From the NCBI GenBank assembly GCA_905220665.1, contig CAJNAR010000146.1:248001-312000 (forward strand): a stretch of DNA of 64,000 bases, read 5' to 3'. Below the pieces are notes generated by a model that saw only the letters and a list, made by a program, of their open reading frames with translations, had not been told where the DNA came from and did not search any database. Positions 31,514-43,689 of the stretch are shown in pieces (position 1 is the first letter of the stretch; each line of letters starts with the position of its first letter). The stretch comes from Albugo candida. Taxonomy: Eukaryota; Oomycota; Peronosporomycetes; Albuginales; Albuginaceae. The position numbers and the translations under genes were made by a program.

Positions 31514-33445
31514 ATGCAGCAGCAAAATGCTGCCCCGATTGCGTCCAGAAACAGTTGGTCTTGCGCACAATGCACATTCATAAATCCTGAATCAAAAACA
31601 AGCTGTAAAGTATGTACCAATGAAAACCGTCTCAGGAAGCGAAAAAAAACGTCACATGCAGCGATCAACAGGACCGAAATACCTGCTATAGAAACTAAAC
31701 TTCCTACTCTGCTAGATGACGATTCACAAGCATCTTTTGAAATACCAACATATTCCTCATTGTCAGAAGATAGCGAGAATGAGTTTGAATGCTTAAAGAG
31801 AAGGACGAACGATTTGAAAACTGCAAGTATAAATGGCAGATCGCACAGTACATTATGGACCGACAAATACGCGCCAACTGCAATATCGCAAGTATGTGTC
31901 CAGAAGCGTAAATGCAATGAACTATATAAATGGATCGAAGAGAATACAAAAATCAACGCGAATTGCACACAGAAGAAGCGTTTACTAATTCTGAGTGGAC
32001 CATCAGGCTGTGGAAAGTCAACTTTGGTACAGTGTATTGCTCGGACGCTTGCATTGAATGTGAGGAAATGGAAAGAATCGCCAAATTTCAGAAAATATGG
32101 GAATTATACTTCATCAATGGCGTTATCTGCAGGCGTATCGACCACATCAATAGATGAGTTCACACGATTCCTAACGCAAGCCACGACGCTGACAGCACTT
32201 CCACTGTATGAGAAAGGAAGATTTGGATTGAAAACAACTTTACAGAGAGGACAAATGACAGTAATTGAATATTGGCCTCAATTTATGCGATCTAAATACG
32301 ACGGCAGTGTCACGACCTCCTCCACATCGATAATCCAGACAACCTTGAATCAGATGATGAATGATGAACGACTTAAGAATCCGATTATCTTGATTCATAG
32401 CAATGTACGCGATAGGAAACCGGATCTGAGTAAACTCAAAAGAGAATTCGGTGACGCTGTGGTATCCTCCAGTTGGACCAGTATAATGCATATCAACAGA
32501 GTTACTACAGGTACGATCTTTGGAAATGTATAAGAAGATAAGGCCTCAGCTTGTGTTTCAGTGCAACTGCGTAGAAAGCTGCAAGCTATAGCCAAAAGCG
32601 AAAATTTGTCGCTTAGCGTTATGACACTGGAAGGGATTATTGCGGAATGTAATGGCGACATGCGACACGCGATCAATATGCTGCAGCTCCGTGCTGGAGG
32701 AAATTGTCTTGGAAACAAGACACAAATCGATGTTGGCACGATTTATCAGCGCGATCTATTTCACTCAGATCTTCGCTTGGTAGGAAAATTACTGCATGGT
32801 AAGACGCTAGATGTCACGCAATCGTGTCTGAACGATATGGAGGATTTCCCGGAGCTCGAGGTAGCTAATATGGTAGCCTTACTTCATCAAAATATCTCAC
32901 CATATTACACCGCGATCGAAGAATTGAGCAGAGCAATGGATTTGCTCAGCTTCAGCCATATGATGGTTCGTTATCATCTGGTGTATTCTCACTCCGCTCG
33001 AAAGGTAGGCTTGTCTTCTATCACATTTTGGTGAATTCATCATTATTATACTCAACATAGTAATTTCTAGATCAGTCGAGAAGCACTAGTCTTATTCATT
33101 CTAACTCGGACTGTGCGACTTACTAATTTACATCCTTCCCAAGCAGCCTTTCGTTCCATCACCGGATGCAAGCACAACTCTGTTGCTCAACGAATACGAC
33201 AAGAACGAGAAGCACTGAATACCAGAGATGTGCAAAGAGATACTTTGTTTGAGACGGACGGAAGAGATGCAATTCAGTACGCTTGTGCAAGAAATATGTA
33301 CATTAACGAAATCAAACCATTCGAGAATTTCATCTTTACAACACAAAATCGTACTTCAAATCATTCCTACGAAAGATTGAACGAGGACGCTAATACTATT
33401 GACGCTGATGGTATTGATGTTATTGACGACGACGGATGGGAGTAG
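31514..33445 (+). CDS. RAD17: RAD17 checkpoint clamp loader with N-terminal RanBP2-type zinc finger
   Basis: Three exons (31514-32510, 32562-33004, 33071-33445) give 604 residues. Residues about 15-40 form a RanBP2-type zinc finger (WSCAQCTFINPESKTSCKVC). A Ser/Asp-rich linker follows. The AAA module then starts WTDKYAPTAISQVCV and has Walker A SGPSGCGKSTL and a Walker-B-like MTVIEYWPQF. The motif GDMRHAINMLQL is followed by the RAD17-type helix (RDLFHSDLRLVGKLL). RAD17 loads the 9-1-1 clamp at damaged DNA together with small RFC subunits. The zinc finger is not part of the usual RAD17 architecture and may bind ubiquitin or RNA. The acidic C-terminus ends DDDGWE. Confidence 0.82.
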
Positions 33446-34096
33446 CTCAGGTCTGACGGAATCTACAAGTGAAGTCGACATTATCGCCCGTGAGCTAACC
33501 AAAAAAATGCACTCATATCGGAAGACTCGACGTTTCTATTCTATCAGACACGAGTGGTTGCGAGATGAAACAGGTGCAACAAGATAAGGTCCGGAGAATT
33601 CTGCTTAATTGATAATGTAGCTTTCGGATGACTAATATCGATTCTCGCAAACAACAGGCCATTGGGAGGGTTACAATGTACTGCATGACTGGGCTCAAAA
33701 TCTTCATTTGCTCATCTCGAGATTGAATTGCCGCTGCTATGAGATTGATCAGGTAGATCATGCCTCTTCTTTCCTTCTTGATGATCAAAAACGAATCCGG
33801 CTGCAGTTTTACTCTCTAATTGTTTGGGTAAGAGCTCGTTTGACTACTCCAATCACCGACATACCCATGCTCTAATGGAACAAAGTGGATTCGCTACTTG
33901 ATAAAATGAAAAAAGAGCTGTGAATTAGATCCAGTTAGTCCGTTATTCATCAGACAGCGCTGCTCAAAGCTGTCTTACTGTACGAAGTATCGCACTTTGT
34001 GTGACCTTATCGTCAGGGATAGTAGAATAGTATACATGACGCCTTAAGCTATTTTCGTATTGTGCTCAATACGGTACACGTGAAAATTACTACTGA
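33446..34096. other. intergenic region, no supported gene
   Basis: About 650 bases. A 45-residue open stretch directly after the RAD17 stop, in another frame (ESTSEVDIIARELTKK), looks protein-like but has no start or splice site I can support. The remainder shows nothing recognisable. Confidence 0.4.
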
Positions 34097-35718
34097 ATGA
34101 GGCACGATCTGTGGGACCTCATACAGGGCGACTGCGATATCGAAGCAATCAGATCAGCATCTAGCAGCGTTGTAATTGGCGAAGGGCTTCAGCTAGACGG
34201 ATGGAATCCTGTGCATTATTTATGTGATAATTCCGTTATCTCGGGAAATGTACGAGAAAAAGCACTTGCGTTCTTCTTACAACAAGAGCCTGTATTTTGT
34301 GGCCAAATTGATGAGGTGCGGTATGTCTAGTTGGCGTCATCATTCACATAATCGAACCGTACAATTGACTTTAGAATGGATACACTCCTTTGCACATTCT
34401 GTGCCGAAATAAGAGTCGCACAAAGCTCTCTGATAGCCTCAATCTGCTTATTTCAACGTATAACGCAAACATAAATGCAAAAACCACTGTAAACATGTAA
34501 AGCGGTGTTTCGTTTGGTTATATCTGACGAATACTTGCAGGATGGTCAGAATATGACCCCGATTCACTTACTTTGTTCAAATTCAAGTGCCATGGACTCT
34601 GCTGCTCTGGAAATACTCTTGAAAGCACAAGCTGATATCTCTACGCGGGATCGAGTACGTAGACTATGCGTATATGCATGAAAACCCAAACGTAAATGGA
34701 TCATGAAGAATGGAAATAGCCCGCTACATCGCCTCGCAGAGAATGCCAATTTAACGGATGATTGTGTCCAGATAATGTGCAAGTTCGGTGCGGATTGGAA
34801 TGTCATCAATGAGGTAACTGGATCAAGTGGACGTTTTTGATGGCACACATTGATCAAATGATGACAGTTTTCCATGAACGCTTTTCACTATCTTTGTCAA
34901 AACCAGCGCATCTCATCCACAATGATAGAGATTGCATTCAAGCACAAAGCAGACCCGAATATCTTGAGTGATGTAGGATTACGAAGGTATCTACTTGACA
35001 CTACTAGACGCTAATTTACTCTTGAAATAGATTGGAAGCACACCGCTACACTATTTGTGTCAAAATGGGAAGCTCAATGTTTCATTGATGCAAGTTTTCT
35101 TGGCCAATAAATCCACAAATACAACAATTCGAAACTCGGTACAATTCGAAGCAAATACTTTTGTCACACTTACAAAATCTGTTACAGCTTGGCAAACTTG
35201 CGTTTGATGACATCTCTGGAGATAAAATCGAGTGTAAAAAATATGTGCGCGAACATTCCGCACCAAACCTTAGATTCCAAAACGCAACGTCTGCTTGTGT
35301 CCTGGGCGGTGAGGATCCCGGTGATCTTCCCACATCTTTACAGCACATCCTAATCAAATGGAATGATAGCTTGCCACCTTTTGATATGGCTTTCTACACA
35401 GCCATATGCTGCGACCCAACATTTGATTTAGCGTATAAATCTCTACAAACTTTTTCTGTGCGGCTTCTAGATGAACCTAGTAATCAAAGCATGTTGGCAG
35501 CCTGGGAAGCCAAGTTGGCAAGTTGGCGAAAACAAATTCTCATTGCGTATGCTGCACTTGTACGTCCAAGCATATGGAGCCAAGAAGCATCCAGTCGTCG
35601 ACGCAATGTTCCGGAAGATCTTCAGATGAAAAAAGCCGATATCGATTCGATTTGGAACAAGTATTCGAAATCTGGTCAGACTTCACAGCGCTTAAGCATG
35701 TTACAGCCTTTGTTATAA
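34097..35718 (+). CDS. ankyrin-repeat protein with one exon per repeat
   Basis: Seven exons (34097-34315, 34375-34488, 34541-34654, 34709-34813, 34868-34972, 35031-35138, 35188-35718) give 431 residues. All six introns are in phase 0 and 49-59 bases long. Exons 2-6 are 105-114 bases and each encodes one ankyrin repeat opening (NGYTPLHILCRN, GQNMTPIHLLCSN, NGNSPLHRLAEN, FSMNAFHYLCQN, IGSTPLHYLCQN), so introns fall exactly between repeats. The last exon encodes a helical region without known motifs. It ends at 35718 or, if a further short intron near 35600 is used, continues in another frame (FEIWSDFTALKHV) to about 35789 or beyond. Function unknown; ankyrin arrays bind proteins. Confidence 0.75.
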
Positions 35719-35968
35719 AATTGTGGAAAGGGATGTCTTCGCAAATGCGGTATAGTATCCTTTTACACTCGCACGTTTTTACACGATAATGATGCTTCAA
35801 TCTCAACATCAATTTCTCTATATCGCTGCGTTTTCGAATCGCGAACGTTTTCTACAATTCCTTCGAAAAAAAGGACTTGTACCAATCAGACGAGAACAAA
35901 TAGTGTTCGATGAAAGTCTACGCCGAGAAATGTAAAAGCGAAAATGCCTAGAACGAGTAGTTTCAAAA
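35719..35968 (+). other. possible 3' continuation of the ankyrin gene
   Basis: Frames here look coding (KLWKGMSSQM up to about 35750; then ANERFLQFLRKKGL-like sequence at 35790-35934 ending in a TAA), suggesting that the ankyrin protein has extra C-terminal exons. No clean donor/acceptor pair joins them, so I leave this as an open region. Confidence 0.35.
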
Positions 35969-37534
35969 ATGCATAAAATGTCATACCGTACTCCTAGAAT
36001 CGGCTGCAAGCTCAATACGTTCGCATATGGCACATGGTCAAGCGCTTCGCAGCCGAGAAAAATATACGATGTCGCCATAATTGGAGCTGGGGTAATGGGA
36101 TGCTCTGTTGCCTATCATCTTGCAATGACGGCACCCAAAATGTCAATCGCACTGATTGAGCGTGATCCTTCGGTACTTTGAATGTGTTTAAATGAACAAA
36201 CAAACCAATTAAGCTCAACTGTTTTCTTTACACTGACTTGACTCCCATAGTACAAGCACTCTTCCGCAATACTATCAGCAGGTGGGATCCGTCATCAATT
36301 CTCAGGAAAGCAGAATATACTGCTCAGCCAGTACGGCACCGAATTCTTACGCAAAGTTCCCAGCCTGATGCGCGTTGACGGGGAAGATGCACCTGATGTA
36401 CAATTCACGGAAAGCGGATACTTATTTATGGCAAGCAAGCAAGGTTCCCATATTTTGAGAAAAAATTATCAAACGCAACGGTACGAATTTATATGCATGA
36501 TACCGTGGCGTTGATACCTTGTACTTAGATCTGTTGGTGCCGATGTCGACTGGATGACACCAGAAAATGTCAAGGCTCGGTACCCTTGGATGTCCCTTGA
36601 CGGTATCGATGCTGCCACACTAGGTTTGCGTAATGAAGGATGGTTCGATCCATGGTCTTTCTTAACCTCCATGAAGAAGAAATGCGTTTCTCTTGGTGTC
36701 GATTTTGTACAAGGTGATGTAGACGATCTGGCAGTGCAAGGAGGTGACCGCGTACGTGAAGCCCACGTGAATCATACGGACTTGAATGGGAACAGTGCTG
36801 GTAAAAACTCCATTGTTGTGGCGAAGGATTTTGTCAATGCCGCTGGGGCATGGGCAGCCCGAATAATGGAAGCTTGTGGAGACCATGAGTATCCCGTGAA
36901 ACCACGGTATGTCAAACCCTAGCACGTTGAGACACTGATGTCTTCTGCAGCAAGCGATCGGTGTTCGTCTTTCACTCACCCGCACAGGAAATATGGAAAG
37001 GTCCTACAGCTTCACCCATGGTAATTGATCCCAGTGGTGTCTACTTTCGGCGAGAAGGATCAGGTGGTCATTTTATTACTGGGGTTTCTCCCGACAAAAC
37101 GATGGATCATGACGGAGAATCTAACGAAGAGCTTGGATCAACCGACGACGATTTATTCACGGAGATAGTATGGCCCACGATCGCCAGTAGAGTCCCACAA
37201 TTTGAAACTATCAAGCTTGTCAATGCTTGGGCTGGCTGGTACGAGTACAACACGTTCGATCAGGTAAAGCATATCGCACTCTACAAAAATCTTTTGTGCA
37301 CCTAAGGTCTCTATTTTCTTCTCCTAGAACGCTATCATTGGAAAACACCCGGATTTTGTGAATCTGTACCTTATCAATGGATTTAGCGGGCACGGGCTTC
37401 AGCAATCTCCTGGTGCGGGTCGTGCGGTTGCCGAATTGCTCTGCTTTGGTGAGTACAAGAGCATCGATGCTTCTTGTTTTGATTTCAATCGAATCCGCTC
37501 CAACAAACCGTTTTACGAGCTCAACGTTGTGTGA
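35969..37534 (+). CDS. FOXRED1: FAD-dependent oxidoreductase, FOXRED1 type
   Basis: Five exons (35969-36172, 36251-36480, 36529-36906, 36951-37263, 37328-37534) give 443 residues, phases consistent. The N-terminus after a basic leader has the FAD Rossmann motif [19 protein letters not shown]. Later family blocks are [61 protein letters not shown] and [20 protein letters not shown]. The C-terminal FAD loop is [26 protein letters not shown]1 is a mitochondrial assembly factor of respiratory complex I in animals. The wider family is DAO/sarcosine-oxidase-like. The N-terminus ([12 protein letters not shown]) could be a targeting peptide. Confidence 0.88.
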
Positions 37535-38125
37535 GATGCTCTTGTTGGTTGGCGTGCACCGTAGGAGTGAAGTTGGGGCTAATACAAAATAATGATGCAT
37601 TGCTTTGTGCAAGATCCTTTGGCAAGATCCTTCGTCAAGTCGAAATTACCAAGGTAGAATTCGGCAAGATTGTACACGCTACTCCTAATTGTAAGAAGAC
37701 CACGTCTACATTACAAAGGACCTCCTACAAGAGCTCAGTGTCAAGAGTCTCGTTCTGAATATTTTTTAGTTGCTCTGATACAACCCTAGAGAAAAACATG
37801 CCTGTAAAACATATGCGCCACTTTTGAAGAGCTCAAACACCAGAAGAGGAAACGCGTCAATCCCTAGTCTTATTATCATCGTTATAAATTTTCGACGGCC
37901 AAAAGTCAGATTAGGATCTGGCGAGACGATGAAGAAGAAATGCATTGGATTAGTAGATTCATTCTAGATGCAACATCCGAATGATCATTCCTATATAGCC
38001 AATGGGTTTGCCTCGAAAATGCAGAAAACCAAAGGAAGCGACTCAGTTCTATGCTGTTCAACTGCGTTCGACGTTCTGTTCTCTGTACAATCAAGCTCAG
38101 CATCCGGTAACACCAATTCCTCGCT
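37535..38125. other. intergenic region between convergent FOXRED1 and TPP1 genes
   Basis: About 590 bases holding the two 3' ends. Short open frames lack motifs or supported starts. Nothing else is seen. Confidence 0.5.
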
Positions 38126-40322
38126 TCAAACTTCGGCTTCTCCAGAGATTGAGGGCGACAACTCCGTGATGTCGCCTGGCGATGGATAAGATGATTTTTG
38201 ATTCTGCAACGACGTGTACGGAATAGAGGTTGATCGTCTAATAATCAATACCATAATGCTGACAAGAAGAATACATAGTCCAACCATCGACGCCCAAAAT
38301 AGACTTCTTAGATACTGGAACGTGTCATCTATCTTACAAATGACCCGCTGAGTCCTTGACACATGTGAGGATGCCTTGTATTGATCAAGGGAACGCACAA
38401 AGTTGCTAATGTAGCTGAAGTTTGGAGTACCAACGCCTGAAACAGCATCCCAACCCGTGGTGGCCCCAAACCATTGCTCACAGATGATGGATCCCTCAAT
38501 GTCTGCTCCGTTGTTCCCTATCACCACATCCTGAAAAGCGGATGGTTCATGTTGGTGTAAATGATAAATCAGCGGGTTCAGAAACCCAAGTGGTTTTTCC
38601 CCCGAACCAAGCCGTATGTCGTTCAGCAGAGTAATCATCGCAGCGACAACAGGAGTAGACGCAGATGTCCCTTCAAACCGAGTACGATGATGTGACACAT
38701 AGCCCATAAAATTGCTGCCCAGTGCTGCGATGTCTGGATATGCTCGACTAGAAGAGTTGAAATAATCCATTTCGGAAGGTATCTGTTTTGGATGTTGTTT
38801 TAAATATTCTTGCACGGCGTTGGCTTGATATTGTGGTATCTCATAGTAATTTGAAAATCCACCTCCTGTTGTGAATGCTGCACGAAGCTGACTTGAAGCC
38901 ACTACTTCTTCTTCCGTGATAAAGAATTCTAGTTCCATATCGATACCATGGCTAGTGCTTGGTTCAAGCATCATCGTAGCCCCCACAGAAGTCACATATG
39001 GGCTTGAGGATGGCCACTGAGGATGGGCTTTTGCACAGATGTTTTTTGGATGTGGTATGTGGAACTCGGGATATAGTCCAGAAATTCCATTGTCTCCAGA
39101 AGCTACTAAAACAGATATACCTCGAAGTCCCATTTTAACAGTTAGAGCATCGAACGCTCGAGCATAGTTCTCTGATGCAGAGAAGACGTGATACTCGTCA
39201 TCAGAGTAACTGATCGAGATGACATATGGTGGATGATCTTGTTCCAAAACCGCTTGTGCAAATTCCAGGAACGGTTCATCCTCTGGCGAATACGGATTAC
39301 TTCCACTCATAAAGTAAGCGTAGGTTGTAGTATTCCGAGCCACACCCGTCAAATACTGAATGTCAAGAGAAGCCTCACGCGTTGCTATATTCCGTGTGCT
39401 GCCCACATGAATAATGTTTGGCAGACTTTGATTGGGTAGGTGCATCGTATAAAATTTCTCCAAGTCTTTCGGATCGTAACCCTCATTGTAAAATGCCGGA
39501 AAGCCTTGCCAATTCGTTTCGTTTCGGACAACAAGGTTGCGAGGTATATGATACTGCTCACAAAGTAGCTCGATATCCACTGGACGTGGCGCCCACTTTG
39601 ATGTTTCACGTGATCGCATTGACTTGTGCGAAGAAAGCGCTGTAGGCTTCAGTTCCAATGGATGAGAATTTATATTGAGATATGAAATAAACGGGTGCAG
39701 TTCGTTTGGGATATCGATGCGTGTCGATGCTCTCAACAACGATCTTGAATTTGGATCAGGCTGTCGATATGAATGGAGCGTAGTTTGGAGTAGTTTTTCA
39801 GCGTCTTCGACTTGCATGAAAACCTAGCAGGAGAAAGAGCGATGTAACAGGAAAGAAATGTATCAGCCGAGCACTTGACTCACTCTGAAGATATTGGAAT
39901 CTTTCGAAAAAAATGGCTTTTGCTGAGAGTAATTTTGAACCCACTTATGCAACATCGGCAACGCATCGGGATGAGGTTTAGATAGCTCGTTAACTTCTTC
40001 TCGTGTAAGATATTGACCATAAGAAGGGTCTCTAACAAAGCACAGCATCCGGTATGACTACAAGTGAAAACAAAGCAAAGAGATTTGTGTACAGTGGATC
40101 AGAGTGCTTGTATAACGCTGCTTCTAGAGCCTTCCATCCATGTATATGTACCCCAATTTGTAAGCAAAAAACTGTGTCATTTGCCGGTTTTTCTATCTGT
40201 AGGTATCTATCAGATGTAAATTCTTTGCTCCCAATCAATTCCGACTTATGGTCAAAGGCATTATACAAAGCATTGCAAACTGTTACTGACAGCAGCGTGA
40301 TACTGACGCACGTTAAACTCAT
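38126..40322 (-). CDS. TPP1: tripeptidyl-peptidase I-like sedolisin with C-terminal membrane anchor
   Basis: Three exons (40093-40322, 39884-40031, 38126-39823) give 691 residues. A signal peptide (MSLTCVSITLLSVTVCNALY) is followed by a propeptide with the activation-domain motif PSYGQYLTREEV. In the catalytic domain, the Glu and Asp of REASLDIQYL are the acid pair. The oxyanion Asp is in LVASGDNG, and the serine is in FEGTSASTPVV. Further family blocks are TTGGGFSNYY, RAYPDIAALG and WDAVSGVGTPNF. Sedolisins (S53) are acid serine-carboxyl proteases of lysosomes or the cell exterior. Unlike lysosomal TPP1, this one ends with a membrane segment (FWASMVGLCILLVSIMVLII) and a short Ser-rich tail, so it is probably anchored in the plasma or vacuolar membrane. 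Confidence 0.9.
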
Positions 40323-40896
40323 ACGGGTACCGACTACTTGTGGTTAATCACAATAGCCTATAATCGTGGATAATCGATACCTTCGGTTTTTCGTCTATAG
40401 CCGATAAAGAGGGTTAGTGGTATGCATGTCCAAGATGTCTAATACGCTGACCAGCTATTCTGCTCCTAAAATAGGATGCGTGTTTGGTTTACTCAACTTA
40501 CGTGTACGGGTGCACATTTCATTCGTTATCTATAAACGATCCTTTTATCTCATTCAATAGATTCCAATCGACAGCGATGTTGCCTGCGGATTGTTGGTAC
40601 TTGATCATAGGAGCAATTGATAGTACGCATGACAAGTACGTAAGAATTTGATTGCCTTTTGTCAAGTCTTTAAAACACTTGCGACCTGTGATGATGCGCT
40701 TGTTATTGTTTCTGCACATGATGCAAATCTTACCGCGTTATAATATCGCAAAGGTACTGTCATTTTCGATGGAAGGATCGCAGCTCGTTTCACGAGCCAG
40801 ATCTTGAAGATCATCAAGTTAACAGGACTGGGTTCAAAGGCAATTTGATTTCTCTTACGGGATTCTACGTATCCTATCCAGTCCATGTGATAAAAA
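40323..40896. other. region between divergent/convergent neighbours with unresolved open frames
   Basis: A plus-strand start at 40426 (MSKMSNTLTSYSAPKIG) and later plus-strand frames (CDDALVIVSAHDANLTAL near 40690-40740) look protein-like. Minus-strand frames at 40519-40719 and 40662-40934 are also open. I could not join any of them by canonical splicing nor recognise a family. Confidence 0.35.
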
Positions 40897-41998
40897 TTAG
40901 GATGTATCGTCAAGTGCAGAACACACTCCTGCATTCGACTGGGAAATCATGTCTATTTCCTCATCAGCCTTTGCAAACAAAGACTTTTTTGTGTCTCGTT
41001 CCCAGGCGTTTCGTATAGTAGATGTGTCGTTTTCAACTTTCTGGACTTTGTCGCTCGAGTTGCTTGTTGTGGTCGGAGCAGCATTCTCCTTGCCAACAGA
41101 GTTTTGATTAAAGCGTCCACTGTTTGTACGATCTCCTGACGAAGGGTTTTTATCGGATCTCCATACAACTGTATTACGAAAGCTTGTATTGTCGTTCAAA
41201 GAAGCATCATGCCGTTTATATTCCAATGCAACAAATTGCGGAAGATTCAGCACCCGTCTCATTGTATCGCTGATAAACGAATACATGTGACTTAGACGGA
41301 GCTCAATACCAAAACGGAAGACTATTACCGAATACGATAGCACGCTTCATTGTTGTCGGCATTTCGATTCCATAAAGAAAGGATATCTTCATTGTACCGA
41401 ATTGAAATAACAGCTCCACATATTTCGTTCCCGACGTCAAATTGCTCTCCAATTATCGCAAGAATAAGATCCTCCCAGTACCTCGACGCAATACCTTTAC
41501 GCATCCTGACCATCCATTTACCGCCACGACGATTGGAAGGATCCTACAATAAATACACGCTTATCAAGAATTTCAGATTGCAACTGGTGTTTTTGACTTT
41601 GATTCGAGTACCTCCCACATTGGTTTGATTCCTGTTTTGAATAAGTGATAATCCATAGTGTTAGGTAGGTCATTCGGTCGGACTAAATGATTATAGATAC
41701 ACCAAAATCCCTGCACCGTTTTGAAGTCTCCTAGTTCTTTGATGCTTTTCTCATAGCTTTCCTAAGGTTTCTATGAATCATTTTTTTTCTCAAGGAGCTT
41801 GTGCTTGGCACGAACCGCTTTATTTGCCGTGTTCCTTTTCATATACCAAAATGTGTACATATTCTGTATCGGTGCGTCAGTCCTTCCCGCGTTTCCGTCA
41901 TCTATTCATATACAAATCACATGAAAGCTATCAAAGTGAATGTCCACGCTCAAACCCGCATCAGAAATGTCTGTGACCGGCTTCTCTGTCTGCGTCAT
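40897..41998 (-). CDS. EIF4E2: eIF4E family protein, class II (4EHP / eIF4E2 type)
   Basis: Five exons (41956-41998, 41816-41901, 41612-41761, 41329-41543, 40897-41269) give 288 residues. Blocks are YTFWYMKR, ESYEKSIKELGDFKTVQGFW, YHLFKTGIKPMWEDPSNRRG, WEDLILAIIGEQFDVGNEIC, RIRDTMRRVLNLP and NTSFRNTVVW. Where canonical eIF4E has its first cap-binding Trp (near TWQANLR), this protein reads SYEKSIK, as in 4EHP. The second Trp is retained (KPMWED). Class II proteins bind the mRNA cap weakly and usually repress translation. About 75 extra residues rich in Asn, Ser and Thr follow the fold, which is longer than the family norm. Confidence 0.88.
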
Positions 41999-42331
41999 TA
42001 TCTATTATTATCTTTAAATCTACTGCCGAGTACCGGTACTACTGGCCTTTGGCATTCAAAGAAGCGTATGCACTACTAAACTTACAATCAGGAAAGTCAA
42101 CACAGAACACAATAGAATTGATGCAGCTCTGCACGAGGGACTTGACGTAGAGACTAGTCGGGGCAATGACACAATTATCCGGTTTGAGATAACAAAAACG
42201 TGAACTTGAGCCGCTCGGAGCGCGTGTTTATTCTAGACTGCAAAATACTCAGTAGTAAATGCGTCGAACAATATATCGACATGAAATAGGATGACTGCTT
42301 GAATGATATTACAATCTTACGATTCTATGAT
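41999..42331. other. intergenic region, nothing recognised
   Basis: About 330 bases between the eIF4E2-type gene's start and the eIF6 stop, both on the minus strand. It should contain the eIF4E2 promoter and the eIF6 3' end. No further feature is seen. Confidence 0.5.
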
Positions 42332-43069
42332 TTACGCCATCGAGTCAATCAACGCATTGCGAATTGTGGAAGACGTTGACATTGGTTGCGCATTTTGCAA
42401 TTTAAAAATGCTTTCAATCACAGAGATCTCCGTGGATGTTGTGTCCAGGCCACAGAAAGCAGTCCAATCGTTCACAACAAGACCTGCTCCAATCACATCA
42501 CTGCCACGGTTTATTGTTCCAGCCACCACTGGGACTTGAAGTAGTGAACTTAGCTCTTCGAGGTCTTCAGCGGAAGTTCGGGGATGGACTAAGCAGCCTT
42601 GATTAGAAAGGCCGCAGTAACTTCCGACTAACGCATTCCCTGCTATTGTTTGACGAAAAACTTCTACTCCGAGAACATCTGCAACAATTTCTTCTGTATC
42701 TCTATCTAGATCCGTATGGACCAATGCAACATGATCATTGCTTACGATGCAATTTCCCAGCGCTGAAAGACGTTCTTCTACCCGTTGAACAACCACGGAA
42801 TCCGGCAATGCATTTCGAATGTGCTGTAACTCCTGATCGGTGGTGGTGTTTGGTAGTAACAGTCCTCGTTTGTTACCCACAGCGACACGCCCTACAAAAC
42901 GGCAACCAGCGATGGATGCGTGAATTACAGGAATATGATCTGCTAATTCCGCTTCAAAATTGCTGTAAAAGTTTTCAGAGCCACCTACACAAACCAAACA
43001 GTACGAGTTTGTGACTTTCGAAAATACTCCTATCTCGTTGCTGTTCTCAAACTGACATCGAATAGCCAT
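42332..43069 (-). CDS. EIF6: eukaryotic translation initiation factor 6
   Basis: An intron-free 245-residue protein, exactly the canonical length, starting [18 protein letters not shown]. The pentein fold repeats are visible: [71 protein letters not shown], and the late block [20 protein letters not shown]. eIF6 binds the 60S ribosomal subunit, prevents premature joining to 40S and is needed for 60S biogenesis. An ATG-less extension upstream is ignored. Confidence 0.95.
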   Translation of the reverse strand: MAIRCQFENSNEIGVFSKVTNSYCLVCVGGSENFYSNFEAELADHIPVIHASIAGCRFVGRVAVGNKRGLLLPNTTTDQELQHIRNALPDSVVVQRVEERLSALGNCIVSNDHVALVHTDLDRDTEEIVADVLGVEVFRQTIAGNALVGSYCGLSNQGCLVHPRTSAEDLEELSSLLQVPVVAGTINRGSDVIGAGLVVNDWTAFCGLDTTSTEISVIESIFKLQNAQPMSTSSTIRNALIDSMA

Positions 43070-43689
43070 GATTATTGGATAGTCACGCAAGTCGTAAATA
43101 CAAATTTGCTTGGTTCTGGACAAATACGTACTTAAAACGAAATCACAGGTGATAGGTCAACTGCCACTTTGACAAACAGGTCAAATAAAACAAAAGAATC
43201 GGTAGCGAAACTAAATAAGCCTTAAGATCGATTTCTTTCGATAGTATTACAGTATCATAATAATTGACCTTTAACTAATATGCTGGTCGCTTTTCGATTG
43301 GACCAGCGAGTCTGTACCCATTGCAGAGAATGATTATATAAGATGGATAGTCTGAACCCATACTTTTGGCGCCAGTAAAGTTATCCTCATCATTATCAAG
43401 CAAGACTCCTGAGACGGAAAGGTTGAATAGAGCTTAAAGAGTCTGTAACTGGATAGGAAGAATAGGCAATGTCTAAGCACCACGATGATACATTGTATTG
43501 TCATAAGCTGACAAAGTAACCATTCTGAATTGTGTAGCTGCAGCGGAAATCTCGCTTCCTGCAAAAGCTTGATGCAATTTCAGACTGCTCTAAGCTAATC
43601 TAATTATTAATATGATAAAGCTCTGATCAAGCGGTATCTACGTTTGATTGTCTTCCGGAGAGTCTAAAAGCTATTGAGAAATATGAATA
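43070..43689. other. intergenic region, nothing recognised
   Basis: About 620 bases between eIF6 and the duplicated block; no motif-bearing frame or RNA gene is seen. Confidence 0.45.

Noticed and set aside
42646..43014. 122-codon plus-strand frame inside eIF6
   Set aside because: Opposite a canonical full-length eIF6 gene; shadow frame.
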